Positions 51,717 to 60,546 are shown, counted from the stretch's first letter. The stretch: DNA of 64,000 nt from Nonomuraea africana (GCF_014873535.1 NZ_JADBEF010000001.1:8742001-8806000); one strand, 5' to 3'. The notes: generated from the letters alone by a model not told the origin. Made by a program: numbers and translations.

Positions 51717-51884
51717 GTGAAGATCGACAACTGGCTGCTGGAGATCCTGGCGTGCCCGGCGTGCAAGTCCCCGCTTCGCGCGGAGGTCGACGCCGAGGAA
51801 CTGGCCTGCACCGGCTGCGGCCTCGTCTACCCGGTCAGGGACGACATCCCGGTCCTGCTCGTGGACGAGGCAAGGAAGCCGTGA
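51717..51884 (+). CDS. Trm112 family protein
   Basis: This 55-residue protein starts at GTG 51717, three bases after the phosphomannomutase stop. It has two CxxC pairs (LACPACKSPL and LACTGCGLVYPV) and ends with the family segment VRDDIPVLLVDEA. Bacterial Trm112-like proteins are small zinc-ribbon partners of methyltransferases or similar enzymes. The stop overlaps the next start (GTGA). Confidence 0.88.
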   Translation: MKIDNWLLEILACPACKSPLRAEVDAEELACTGCGLVYPVRDDIPVLLVDEARKP

Positions 51885-52969
51885 CCTGGGAGCCCGAGCG
51901 ACTCGACGACCAGGCCCAGCTGTCCGCGGGTGACCCCGGCGCGATGCTGCCCGCGGTCGCCTCGGCCGCCGCCCAGGTGCGCACCGCTCATCGCAACGCC
52001 GGCGAGTCGGGCGTCGCGCGGCTGGCCCAGGAGGGCAGGCCGCGCGCGATCGTGGTCGCGGGCATGGGCGCGGCCGCGCTCGCGGGAGACATCCTGGCGG
52101 TGCTGTGCGGGTACGGCGCGCCGCTCCCCGTCGTCACCGTGCGCTCGGGCCGCCTGCCCGGCTGGGTGGGCGCCACCGACCTGGTCATGGCAGTGTCGTC
52201 GTCGGGGCGCACGGCCGAGACGCTGTCGGTGGCGACGGAGGCCGCACGGCGGGGCTCCTCGCTGCTCGCCGTCACGGCACCGGACTCACCGCTGCACGCC
52301 ATCGCCACGCAGGCCTCCGCGCTGTTCGTCCCCGTGGAGCCGACCGGGCCGTCGCGGGCCAACCTGTGGGGCCTGGCGGTGCCGCTCGTCGCGGCGGCGG
52401 ACGCGCTCGGGCTGATCAAGGCGGGTCCCGACCTGTTCGAGGACGTCGCCAAGGGGCTGGAGGAGATGGCGCACCGGTGCCGTCCGACGAGCGAGTCGTT
52501 CGTCAACCCGGGCAAGGCGCTGGCCATGGAGCTGGCCGAGAGCGTGCCGGTGCTCTGGGGCGCCACGTCGCTGACCGCGATCGCGGCGCACCGGCTGGCC
52601 CTGCAGCTGCACGAGAACGCCAAGTACCCGGCCATGTGGGGCGCGCTTCCCGAGGCGGGACACAACCAGCTGGCCGTGGTCGAGGGACCGCTGGCCGAGC
52701 GCGACATCTTCGCCGACACCGCGGCGCGCACGGTCCGGCTGGTCCTACTCCGCGAGTCCGACGAACGGCCTCTCGAGCTGCTCGGCATCGCCCACGATCG
52801 CGGCGTGCCGGTCACCGAGCTGGTCGCCGAAGGCGCGCATCCGCTCGAACGGCTGGCCACGCTGATCGAGCTCGGCGACTACGCGAGTGTCTATCTCGCG
52901 CTGGGGTATGGCGTCGATCCGACCCCAGTGGCGGCGATCACAGAGCTACAGGCCAGAATTTCCCAATAA
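51881..52969 (+). CDS. SIS domain protein (phosphosugar isomerase-like)
   Basis: This 362-residue protein starts at GTG 51881. Two SIS domains are visible: AIVVAGMGAAALAGDIL, DLVMAVSSSGRTAETLSVATEAARRG and VPVLWGATSLTAIAAHRLALQLHENAKYPAMWGALPEAGHNQL, the last typical of the bifunctional phosphoglucose/phosphomannose isomerase C-terminus. The active-site Glu/His of PGI/PMI seems present in PEAGHN. Gene order matches Rv3256c beside manA/manB. It probably supports mannose-6-phosphate supply, though activity is unproven for this subgroup. Confidence 0.82.
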   Translation: MTWEPERLDDQAQLSAGDPGAMLPAVASAAAQVRTAHRNAGESGVARLAQEGRPRAIVVAGMGAAALAGDILAVLCGYGAPLPVVTVRSGRLPGWVGATDLVMAVSSSGRTAETLSVATEAARRGSSLLAVTAPDSPLHAIATQASALFVPVEPTGPSRANLWGLAVPLVAAADALGLIKAGPDLFEDVAKGLEEMAHRCRPTSESFVNPGKALAMELAESVPVLWGATSLTAIAAHRLALQLHENAKYPAMWGALPEAGHNQLAVVEGPLAERDIFADTAARTVRLVLLRESDERPLELLGIAHDRGVPVTELVAEGAHPLERLATLIELGDYASVYLALGYGVDPTPVAAITELQARISQ

Positions 52970-53012
52970 GATCCCATTTCCGGGATTTCAGTGGCATGAG
53001 TGGAGATATACG

Positions 53013-53933
53013 TTGAGCGCGAGTGGCGGAACCAAAGCGATCATTGCGGCATTGACGGCGAATCTCGCGATCGCCGTCGCGAAGTTCGTCGCCTTCCTGT
53101 TCACCGCCTCGTCCTCGATGCTGGCCGAGTCGATCCACTCGGTCGCCGACTCGGGCAACCAGGCGCTGCTGCTGCTCGGCGGCAAGCGTGCCCAGCGGGC
53201 GCGCACGAAGGAGCACCCGTTCGGCTACGGTCGCGAGCGTTACTTCTACGCCTTCGTCGTCGCGGTCGTGCTGTTCACGGTCGGCGCGGTGTTCTCGATC
53301 TACGAGGGCATCCACAAGATCGAGGTAAGGGGTGACGTCGAATCGCCCCAGTGGGCGTTCAGCGTGCTGATCTTCGCGATCATCGCCGAGATCTTCTCCT
53401 TCAGGACCGCGATCAAGGAGTCGAACCACGTCCGCGGCAAGCAGAGCTGGGTGGCCTTCGTCCGCCACGCCAAGTCGCCGGAGCTCCCCGTGGTGCTGCT
53501 GGAGGACCTGGGCGCGCTGCTCGGCCTGATCTTCGCGCTGTTCGGCGTCACCATGGCCGTGGTCACCGGCGACGGCCTCTGGGACGGCATCGGCACCCTG
53601 ATGATCGGTGTCCTGCTCGCGGTCATCGCGATCATCCTGGCCATCGAGACCAAGTCGCTGCTGCTGGGCGAGGGCGCCTCGCCCGACGTCGAGACGCAGA
53701 TCAGGACTGCGCTCGAAGGGTCGCCCGAGGTGTCGCGCGTCATCCACATGCGCACGCTGCACCTCGGCCCCGAGGAGCTGCTGGTGGCCGCGAAGATCGC
53801 CGTCGACCACGACGACACGGCGGCCGACGTGGCCCGCGGCATCGACGAGGCCGAGCAGCGCATCCGCACCGCGGTCCCGATCGCGCGGGTCATCTACCTG
53901 GAGCCCGACCTCGACCGGGCCACCATCAAGTAA
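53013..53933 (+). CDS. Cation diffusion facilitator family transporter
   Basis: This 306-residue protein starts at TTG 53013, with GGAG upstream; earlier in-frame codons run over the previous gene. Six helices with SSSMLAESIHSVADSGNQALLLLG (His/Asp metal site) and VVLLEDLGALLGLIFALFGV (Glu/Asp instead of His/Asp) are visible. The C-terminal cytoplasmic domain holds VSRVIHMRTLHLGPEELLVAAKIAVDHDD. It exports zinc or another divalent ion. The altered second metal site suggests a different metal preference from ZitB types. Confidence 0.87.
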   Translation: MSASGGTKAIIAALTANLAIAVAKFVAFLFTASSSMLAESIHSVADSGNQALLLLGGKRAQRARTKEHPFGYGRERYFYAFVVAVVLFTVGAVFSIYEGIHKIEVRGDVESPQWAFSVLIFAIIAEIFSFRTAIKESNHVRGKQSWVAFVRHAKSPELPVVLLEDLGALLGLIFALFGVTMAVVTGDGLWDGIGTLMIGVLLAVIAIILAIETKSLLLGEGASPDVETQIRTALEGSPEVSRVIHMRTLHLGPEELLVAAKIAVDHDDTAADVARGIDEAEQRIRTAVPIARVIYLEPDLDRATIK

Positions 53934-53948
53934 CCCCGCCAAGTAGCC

Positions 53949-54422
53949 CTACTCGTGGCCGGTGATGCAGGACGTGCCCGCGTCGGTCTGGTCGAACAGG
54001 CACCGGCCACCCTTGTCCAGCGTGACGACCTTCTTCACGGTGGCGAACTGACGTAGCGTCCTGTCGATCGTGTGCAGGATGCGGGCGTCGCCGCCGACGC
54101 CGAGCCCCATCACGGTGCGGCAGAAGCGCAGCGTCGCGGTGCCGTGCTTGATCTTCAGCTGGAAGTCGGCGCCGCAGTCCGACCTGCCCTTGATCTGACG
54201 GCCGAGCTCCGAGTGCAGCCCGCGCTTGCGCTCGGCCTTGGTCGGGCCCTTGATGAGCTGCTTGATGGCGAACGTGGCGACCCCGCTGTCGGGGGCCTTC
54301 CTGCTGACGGCGACGACCTTGCCGGGGATGCCGAGGTCCGCGGAGAAGTAGACCTTCACGATGGGGCCGGTGGCGGTGGCGGGCGTCAGAGCGAGGGCGG
54401 TGGCGAGGATGAGCTCTTTCAT
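53949..54422 (-). CDS. Secreted GerMN-like domain protein
   Basis: This 157-residue protein starts at ATG 54422 with a signal peptide (KELILATALALTPATA). The mature part has IVKVYFSADLGIPGKVVAVSRKA, FAIKQLIKGPTKAERKRGLHSEL and LHTIDRTLRQF, which follow the GerMN (sporulation/germination) pattern. Four cysteines (DCGAD, FCRTV, RCLFD, SCITG) probably form two disulfides. Its ATG overlaps the MerR gene's stop, so the two are coupled. Function unknown. Confidence 0.72.
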   Translation of the reverse strand: MKELILATALALTPATATGPIVKVYFSADLGIPGKVVAVSRKAPDSGVATFAIKQLIKGPTKAERKRGLHSELGRQIKGRSDCGADFQLKIKHGTATLRFCRTVMGLGVGGDARILHTIDRTLRQFATVKKVVTLDKGGRCLFDQTDAGTSCITGHE

Positions 54423-54778
54423 ACTCCGTTTGACGGCCTGCGGGGGCCTCGGGTTTGCAGCAATCGCAGCGCCTTCTCCTTCTCGAAGTCGAGGGCGCGC
54501 CTGGGCGCCTGCAGCCGGCCGATCCGCAACCCCAGATCCCGTACGGCCTGCGCCACCCCCGGCTCACTCAGCGCGCGCAGCGCGAAGGCCAGCTCGGCAG
54601 GGGAGACGTCGAACCGCCGCTCGACCTCGACGGCCTGGGCCACCGCCGCCAGGTCGTCCTCGCTGAACCTGCGGTGCGCCCCGCGCTCCCTGACCGGCGG
54701 CAGGAGCCCGAGCGCCTCCCGGTAGCGGAGCATGCGAGGGGACATCCCCAACCGCCTGGCGGCCTCTGTGATGCGCAT
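54419..54778 (-). CDS. MerR family transcriptional regulator
   Basis: This 119-residue protein has the MerR N-terminal winged helix: RITEAARRLGMSPRMLRYREALGLLPPVRERGAHRRFSEDDLAAV. A long coiled coil follows (LRALSEPGVAQAVRDLGLRIGRLQ). No effector-binding domain and no metal-binding cysteines are present, so it is a minimal MerR. It is upstream of, and coupled to, the GerMN-like gene and divergent from ahcY, so ahcY may be a target. That last point is inference from position. Confidence 0.87.
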   Translation of the reverse strand: MRITEAARRLGMSPRMLRYREALGLLPPVRERGAHRRFSEDDLAAVAQAVEVERRFDVSPAELAFALRALSEPGVAQAVRDLGLRIGRLQAPRRALDFEKEKALRLLQTRGPRRPSNGV

Positions 54779-54804
54779 CCTTACATTCTTATGGAAGATT
54801 CAGC

Positions 54805-54871
54805 CCCCTCGGGATGCGACACGAAACAGGCCCACCTAGACTCGACGGCGACAACTTCGTTTCGCGAGGGG
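54805..54871 (+). promoter_or_regulatory. Leader stem that pairs with the ahcY ribosome-binding site
   Basis: CCCCTCG (54805-54811) and CGAAAC (54822-54827) are complementary, in order, to GTTTCG (54859-54864) and CGAGGGG (54865-54871). The last contains the ribosome-binding site of ahcY. The fold would hide the site. A TAGACT -10-like element at 54837-54842 could start transcription inside this span, which would remove half the stem. Both readings are open. It does not match the known SAH riboswitch consensus by eye. Confidence 0.3.
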
Positions 54872-54878
54872 TAAACAG

Positions 54879-56306
54879 ATGGACTTCAAGGTCGCCGACC
54901 TTTCACTTGCCGACTTCGGCCGCAAGGAGATCCGGCTCGCCGAGCACGAGATGCCCGGCCTCATGGCGGTTCGCAAGGAGTACGCGGCCTCCCAGCCCCT
55001 CCGCGGCGCGAAGATCATGGGCTCGCTGCACATGACGATCCAGACCGCCGTCCTCATCGAGACGCTCGTCGCGCTCGGCGCCGAGGTCCGCTGGGTCAGC
55101 TGCAACATCTTCTCCACCCAGGACCACGCGGCCGCCGCCGTCGCCGTCGGCCCCAACGGCACCGTGGACAACCCCCAGGGCGTCCCCGTCTTCGCCTGGA
55201 AGGGCGAGACGCTGGAGGAGTACTGGTGGTGCACCGAGCAGGCGCTCACCTGGCCGGGCGGCGAGGGCCCCAACATGATCCTCGACGACGGCGGCGACGC
55301 CACGCTCCTGGTCCACAAGGGCGCCGAGTACGAGAAGGCCGGCGCCGTCCCCTCCGCCACCGAGAACGACCCCGAGGAGTGGCACGTCATCATCGACCTG
55401 CTCACCCGCACGGTCGGTGAGCAGAAGAAGTGGACGAAGATCGCCGAGCAGATCAAGGGCGTGACAGAGGAGACCACCACCGGGGTCCACCGTCTCTACG
55501 AGATGTTCAAGAGCGGCACGCTGCTGTTCCCCGCGATCAACGTCAACGACTCGGTGACCAAGTCGAAGTTCGACAACAAGTACGGCTGCCGCCACTCGGT
55601 CATCGACGGCCTCAACCGCGCCACCGACGTGCTCATCGGCGGCAAGGTGGCCGTGGTCTGCGGTTACGGCGACGTCGGCAAGGGCTGCGCCGACGCGCTG
55701 CGCGGCCAGGGCGCCCGCGTCATCGTCACCGAGATCGACCCGATCTGCGCGCTGCAGGCGGCCATGGACGGCTTCCAGGTCACCACCCTGGAGGAGGTCG
55801 TCGGCATCGCCGACATCTTCGTGACCACGACCGGCAACTTCGACATCATCACGGCCGACCACATGGCCAAGATGAAGCACCAGGCGATCGTGTCCAACAT
55901 CGGCCACTTCGACAACGAGATCGACATGGCCGGCCTGACGAAGACGCCCGGCATCGTCAGGAACAACATCAAGCCGCAGGTCGACGAGTGGGTCTTCCCC
56001 GACGGCCACTCCATCCTGGTGCTGGCCGAGGGCCGCCTGATGAACCTGGGCTGCGCCACCGGCCACCCGTCGTTCGTCATGTCGAACTCCTTCACCAACC
56101 AGGTGATCGCGCAGATCGAGCTCTTCACCAAGACCGAGGAGTACCCGATCGGCGTCTACACGCTGCCCAAGCACCTGGACGAGAAGGTCGCCCGCCTCCA
56201 CCTCGACGCGCTGGGCGTCAAGCTCACCACGCTGACCAAGGCGCAGGCGGAGTACATCGGCGTCAACGTCGAGGGCCCGTACAAGCCGGAGCACTACCGG
56301 TACTGA
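54879..56306 (+). CDS. ahcY: S-adenosylhomocysteinase (long form)
   Basis: This 475-residue protein starts at ATG 54879 after GAGGGG. It shows the complete family set: SLHMTIQTAVLIETL, QDHAAAAVA, GVTEETTTGVHRLYEM, VNDSVTKSKFDNKYGCRHS (catalytic Lys, Asp, Asn, Cys), the NAD loop VCGYGDVGKGCADAL, and the C-terminal KPEHYRY, whose Lys and Tyr reach the NAD site of the partner subunit. The extra 40-residue insert marks the mycobacterial/eukaryote-plus type. It hydrolyses SAH to adenosine and homocysteine. Confidence 0.96.
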   Translation: MDFKVADLSLADFGRKEIRLAEHEMPGLMAVRKEYAASQPLRGAKIMGSLHMTIQTAVLIETLVALGAEVRWVSCNIFSTQDHAAAAVAVGPNGTVDNPQGVPVFAWKGETLEEYWWCTEQALTWPGGEGPNMILDDGGDATLLVHKGAEYEKAGAVPSATENDPEEWHVIIDLLTRTVGEQKKWTKIAEQIKGVTEETTTGVHRLYEMFKSGTLLFPAINVNDSVTKSKFDNKYGCRHSVIDGLNRATDVLIGGKVAVVCGYGDVGKGCADALRGQGARVIVTEIDPICALQAAMDGFQVTTLEEVVGIADIFVTTTGNFDIITADHMAKMKHQAIVSNIGHFDNEIDMAGLTKTPGIVRNNIKPQVDEWVFPDGHSILVLAEGRLMNLGCATGHPSFVMSNSFTNQVIAQIELFTKTEEYPIGVYTLPKHLDEKVARLHLDALGVKLTTLTKAQAEYIGVNVEGPYKPEHYRY

Positions 56307-56938
56307 TCCGGGACCGGACGGCGGGTGCCTCTATCTGGCGCCTGCCGTCTCTCCGTATCCATCCACCTACTCCGTATCCGCCCATCTTCTCCGTATCCGC
56401 CGGTCTCTCATCTCTCCGTCTCTGCCGGTCTTTCATCTCGTACGGCAAGCCGGGTGTGGCGCCTCCGCGGTCACGTGGTCCCGTCCGCAGCAGGCGCTCC
56501 ACCCAGCAGGACTTCGGTTCCCGCCGTCACGACACCCGTAGACCCGATAGGTCTTCGAGACTGAGAGACTCGATCCTCGAGACGCTGGCCTTCTGGGCCG
56601 CGTGTCCCAGGACCGCGTGTCCCAGGACTGCGTGTCCCAGGACTGCGTGTCCCAGGACGGCGTGTCCAGGACCGCGGCCCGTGTCGCTTCGGTTCTTGTG
56701 GCCCTTTCCCGGGAGACCTTGGGCCCCGTGAGACCTTGGGGCCGGATCTCGGGGGCTTGGCGAGTGGGAGATCGGGTTCGGTTGGTCGGTTCGGGTCGGG
56801 GTCTGGGGGGTCGGTTGTGGGGGCGACGTGACGGTGGGTGGCCGGAGTCCTGCTGGAGTGGCGTGATGGACTGACGGTCAGCGGTGACCACGGTGGGCTT
56901 GACCTGGCTGTGCCGTAAAAAATCATGAAGGAGTTACG
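56307..56938. other. 632-bp intergenic region with two short-repeat tracts
   Basis: This region lies between the two S-adenosylhomocysteinase genes. It contains three copies of CTCCGTATCC (56351-56401) with spacers, and a 15-bp tandem array (56601-56674). Several open frames cross it, but none has a recognisable product or ribosome-binding site. It shows no rRNA, tRNA or clear riboswitch structure by eye. The last 60 bases precede a GTG gene with AGGAG. Confidence 0.6.
56601..56674. repeat. 15-bp tandem repeat, five units
   Basis: Four 15-bp copies of CGTGTCCCAGGACTG with one or two changes and a fifth 14-bp unit. The period is a multiple of three, so every frame across it repeats a 5-residue motif, which explains long artefact ORFs. 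It is likely a variable-number tandem repeat. Confidence 0.85.
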
Positions 56939-58159
56939 GTGGGAGAGCGGAGGATCGCCTGGGCGGGGCGGGGGATGCCGGTGGTGACGGCGATCGGGGA
57001 GCGGTTCGCCAGGGAGCGCCCGCTGGAGGGGCTCAGGATCGCCGCGTGCCTGCACGTCACCGCTGAGACCGCCGTTCTGATGGGTGCGCTCAAGGCCGGG
57101 GGCGCGGAGATCGCGCTGGCCGCGTCCAACCCGCTCTCCACCCAGGACGACGTCGCCGAGGCGCTCAGGACCTACGGCATCGCGGTCCACGCGCGTGCGG
57201 GCGTCGACCGGGCGACCTACTACCGCCACATCCACCAGGCGCTCGACCTCGCCCCCGACCTCGTGCTCGACGACGGCTGTGACCTGGTCAACATCCTGCA
57301 CACCGAGCGCACCGACCTGCTCGACGGCGTGAGCGGCGGCTGCGAGGAGACGACCACCGGCATCATCCGGCTGCGTCAGATGGCCGCGGAGGGCGCGCTG
57401 CGCTTCCCCGTCGTCGCGGTCAACGACACGCGAACGAAGCGGATGTTCGACAACAGATACGGCACAGGACAGTCCACGCTCGACGGCATCATGCGCGCCA
57501 CCAACATCATGCTCGCGGGGCGCACCGTGGTCGTCGCGGGGTTCGGCTACTGCGGGCGCGGCGTCGCCGAACGGGCCAAGGGGCTGGGCGCCCGTGTGAT
57601 CGTCACCGAGATCGACCCCGTCAAGGCGCTCGACGCCTCCCTGCAGGGCTATGAGGTGCGGCAGATGGAGTCGGCCGCGCAGGTCGGCGACCTGTTCATC
57701 ACGGTCACCGGCAACCGCGACGTCATCAGGGCCGAGCACCTGACGCTCATGAAGGACGGCGCGATCCTGGCCAACGCCGGGCACTTCGACGTCGAGATCG
57801 ACGTCCGGGCCCTGGACGAGCTGGCCGTCTCACTGAACCAGGCCGTGCGGCCCAACACCGACGAGTACGTGCTCGCCGACGGCCGCCGCCTGCTCCTGCT
57901 GGCCGAGGGCCGCCTGGTCAACCTGACGGCGGCCGAGGGGCACCCCGCCGCCGTCATGGACATGTCCTTCTCCGCCCAGGCCCTCGCCGTCGCCTGGCTG
58001 GCCACCGAGCGCCTGAACCTGGCGCCCGGGGTGTATGACGTTCCCGAGAACATCGACGTCGAGGTGGCCAGGCTGAAGCTGGCGGCGACGGGCATCGAGA
58101 TCGACCAGCTGACAGCGGACCAGGAGGACTACCTCCATTCCTGGCGCACAGGCTCCTGA
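56939..58159 (+). CDS. Second S-adenosylhomocysteinase, short (archaeal/Thermotoga-like) form
   Basis: This 406-residue protein starts at GTG 56939 after AGGAG. It has AETAVLMGALKAGGAEIALAASNPLSTQDD, GGCEETTTGIIRL, VNDTRTKRMFDNRYGTGQS (Lys, Asp, Asn kept; the Cys is Thr), VVAGFGYCGRGVAERAKGLGARVIVTEIDP and NAGHFDVEI. It lacks the mycobacterial insert and the C-terminal KPxHYRY. The YGTGQS form is that of Thermotoga and archaeal enzymes. It may act on SAH or a related nucleoside such as S-inosylhomocysteine. Having both forms side by side is unusual. Confidence 0.88.
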   Translation: MGERRIAWAGRGMPVVTAIGERFARERPLEGLRIAACLHVTAETAVLMGALKAGGAEIALAASNPLSTQDDVAEALRTYGIAVHARAGVDRATYYRHIHQALDLAPDLVLDDGCDLVNILHTERTDLLDGVSGGCEETTTGIIRLRQMAAEGALRFPVVAVNDTRTKRMFDNRYGTGQSTLDGIMRATNIMLAGRTVVVAGFGYCGRGVAERAKGLGARVIVTEIDPVKALDASLQGYEVRQMESAAQVGDLFITVTGNRDVIRAEHLTLMKDGAILANAGHFDVEIDVRALDELAVSLNQAVRPNTDEYVLADGRRLLLLAEGRLVNLTAAEGHPAAVMDMSFSAQALAVAWLATERLNLAPGVYDVPENIDVEVARLKLAATGIEIDQLTADQEDYLHSWRTGS

Positions 58160-58203
58160 CATCGGGGCCGCTGGTTTTCGTGTGACAGTTCCCGGACAAT
58201 CAC

Positions 58204-58232
58204 TTGGTTGATCGCTGAACGACATGGATAAT
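58204..58232 (+). promoter_or_regulatory. Probable promoter of the first LVIVD protein
   Basis: TTGGTT (58204-58209), a 17-base spacer and GATAAT (58227-58232) lie 29 bases before the ATG at 58261. GGAGG precedes the ATG. Confidence 0.5.
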
Positions 58233-58260
58233 CCAGGGCATTTCCGTCTCTGGAGGCTCC

Positions 58261-59622
58261 ATGAGATTGCGTGGCTTATCCTCCCTCCTCGCAGGGATCG
58301 TGGTGGCGATCGCCATGGCCCCTGTCCCCGCCTCGGCCGCCGATGAGGTCACCAAGAGTGACAACATCCGGCACGAAGCCCACCTCGATCTGCCCACCGG
58401 TGTGCAGATCAATACCGACATCGCCTTCCAGGGCGACTACGCCTACGTGGGCAGCTACACCGGCTTCTCGATCTACGACATCAAGCACCCGAAGCGCCCC
58501 AAGCTGGTCAGCACGGTCAGCTGCCCCGGCGGTCAGATGGACGTCACCATCTACGGCGACATCCTCGTCACCTCCGTCGACGACTCGATGAAGGACGACT
58601 CCTGCGCCGGCACGGCTCAGTCGCCGAGGGAGAAGAGCTCGTGGGAGGGCCTGCGGATCTTCGACGTCAGCGACAAGGCCAACCCGAAGTACGTCAAGTC
58701 GGTCGAGACGAACTGCGGCTCGCACACCCACACGCTGGTGCCCGGCAAGTCGCGTGACGCCTTCTACGTCTACGTCTCCTCCTACTTCCCCTCTGCGAAC
58801 TTCCCCGACTGCCAGCCGCCGCACGACCGCATCTCGGTCGTCAAGGTTCCCGTTCGCAACCCGACCGCGGCCGCCGTGGTCAACATGCCGGTGATCTTCC
58901 CTGGCGGCGGCAACGACAGGACCCAGCAGCCGAACCTGCTCGCGGACACCAGCGGCTGCCACGACATCACCGTCTACGCCGAGAAGGACCTCGCCGCGGG
59001 CGCCTGCATGGGCGACGGTGTGCTCATGGACATCTCCGACCGGGAGAATCCCAAGGTCATCGACACGGTCAGGGACACGAACTTCGCGTTCTGGCACTCG
59101 GCGACCTTCAACAACGCCGGAACCAAGGTGGTCTTCACCGACGAGCTCGGCGGTGGCACCCAGGCCCGCTGCACCGCGGCCGAGGGCCCGACCAGGGGTG
59201 CCGACGCGATCCTCGACATCGTCGACGACAAGCTCGTCTTCAAGAGCTACTACAAGATCTCCAGGATCCAGACGAGCACCGAGAACTGCGTCGCGCACAA
59301 CGGCTCGCTGATCCCGGTCAAGGGCAAGGACATCATGGTCCAGGCCTGGTACCAGGGCGGACTGTCGGTCTGGGACTTCACCGACTCGGCCCACCCGCAG
59401 GAGATCGCCTTCTTCGACCGCGGCCCGATCTCGGACACCCAACTCCGGCTCGGTGGCTTCTGGTCGGCGTACTACTACAACGGCTACATCTTCGGCAGCG
59501 AGATCTTCCGCGGGTTCGACGTGTTCAGGGTCGACGACCCGCGCGTCAACCAGGCGAGAGGCGTGAAGTTCGACCAGCTGAACGTCCAGACCCAGTCCAG
59601 GTACCGCGAACGCGGTCACTGA
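58261..59622 (+). CDS. Secreted LVIVD-repeat (beta-propeller-like) protein, paralogue 1
   Basis: This 453-residue protein has a signal peptide (MRLRGLSSLLAGIVVAIAMA, cleavage after ASA near 26). The mature part shows LVIVD-type repeats: DIAFQGDYAYVGSYTGFSIYDIKHPKRP, GLRIFDVSDKANPKYVKSV and GVLMDISDRENPKVI. Conserved cysteines (CPGGQMD, NCGSH, DCQPPHD, GCHDITVY, ACMGDG, NCVAHNG) and histidines (GSHTHT, PPHD, FWHSATF) recur in the paralogues. No C-terminal sorting signal is seen, so it is probably secreted. Function unknown; the His/Cys set may bind metal. Confidence 0.85.
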   Translation: MRLRGLSSLLAGIVVAIAMAPVPASAADEVTKSDNIRHEAHLDLPTGVQINTDIAFQGDYAYVGSYTGFSIYDIKHPKRPKLVSTVSCPGGQMDVTIYGDILVTSVDDSMKDDSCAGTAQSPREKSSWEGLRIFDVSDKANPKYVKSVETNCGSHTHTLVPGKSRDAFYVYVSSYFPSANFPDCQPPHDRISVVKVPVRNPTAAAVVNMPVIFPGGGNDRTQQPNLLADTSGCHDITVYAEKDLAAGACMGDGVLMDISDRENPKVIDTVRDTNFAFWHSATFNNAGTKVVFTDELGGGTQARCTAAEGPTRGADAILDIVDDKLVFKSYYKISRIQTSTENCVAHNGSLIPVKGKDIMVQAWYQGGLSVWDFTDSAHPQEIAFFDRGPISDTQLRLGGFWSAYYYNGYIFGSEIFRGFDVFRVDDPRVNQARGVKFDQLNVQTQSRYRERGH

Positions 59623-59749
59623 CCCCGTGGGGGCGGCTCCCACCCAGGCAGTCGCCCCCACCATCCCTTCAACCCCGGCCGGCGTCCGCCCGGCCACGAG
59701 CATCGGCCCGGCTGTCAACGTGAGGGTCGGTGCCGGACTGCGGGGCCGG

Positions 59750-60388
59750 CTACAGGGCGGCCTGCATTTCCTGCATGCGGCGGATCTCTGCCGTCTGCTC
59801 GACGCCGATGTCGGCGGCGAGTTCGGAGATCCGCTGGTGGGAGCCGTCGCCGATCACCTTGGTCGCCATCGTGATCGCCCCCTGGTGATGAGCGATCATC
59901 AGGCTGAGGAAGAGCCGGTCGAACTCCACACCCGTCGCCGCCTTGAGCGCGGCCAACTGCTCGGGCGTCGCCATGCCCGGCATCCCGTCGTGCGCCGCGT
60001 GGTGTTCGGGCACCTTCTGGCCCTGCTCCTGGAGCCAGGTGGTCATGTACTGGATCTCGGGGCCCTGCGCGTCCTTGATGCGAGCCGCCAGCCCCTTCAG
60101 CTTCTCCGACTTGGCCCTGGTCGGCGCGAGGATCGCCATGTCGAGCGCCTGGCGGTGGTGGATGATCATGTCCTGCATGAACGTCACGTCCACCGCGTTC
60201 GCCGTGGGGGAGGGCACCGCCGTGGCGGCCTCGCCGGGTGACAGCGTCCTGGCGGCCTCGCCCGGCCTGCCCGGCGCGATCACCGGCGCCGTCGAGCCGT
60301 CCTTGGGCGCGGCGGCGGGCTTGCTGTCTCCGCTACAGCCCGCGAGGGCGACCACCGTACAGGTGATGACAACGAGCGCGGCGCGCAC
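59750..60388 (-). CDS. DUF305 family lipoprotein
   Basis: This 212-residue protein starts at GTG 60388, preceded by GGAGG. The N-terminus RAALVVITCTVVALAGCSG is a lipoprotein signal with lipobox LAGC. The DUF305 four-helix bundle has its two hallmark motifs, MQDMIIHHRQALDMA and LMIAHHQGAITMA, rich in His and Met. DUF305 proteins are often linked to copper or other metal stress. It lies between two LVIVD-protein genes on the opposite strand. Confidence 0.88.
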   Translation of the reverse strand: MRAALVVITCTVVALAGCSGDSKPAAAPKDGSTAPVIAPGRPGEAARTLSPGEAATAVPSPTANAVDVTFMQDMIIHHRQALDMAILAPTRAKSEKLKGLAARIKDAQGPEIQYMTTWLQEQGQKVPEHHAAHDGMPGMATPEQLAALKAATGVEFDRLFLSLMIAHHQGAITMATKVIGDGSHQRISELAADIGVEQTAEIRRMQEMQAAL

Positions 60389-60546
60389 CTGACCTCCGTG
60401 AGTCGAGAGAGCGAACTGTAAACCAGAACCTTGATCATTCGATAGACGGCAGCCAGCAATAACATTTGACATATTGCGTGCTAGCTGAGAGTCAAAGGGA
60501 GCGTCACCATTTTTACATTTATGTCCCCCTTATCGGAGGCACCTGA

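Noticed and set aside
54781..54878. SAH riboswitch upstream of ahcY
   Set aside because: The conserved core of that riboswitch is not visible by eye; only a simple nested stem is present.
54903..56294. Long minus-strand frame opposite ahcY
   Set aside because: Val/Asp/Gly-rich complement of a highly conserved enzyme gene; no family.
56602..56874. 90-codon ORF over the 15-bp repeat
   Set aside because: Its first third is the tandem repeat and the rest has no family or coding signature.
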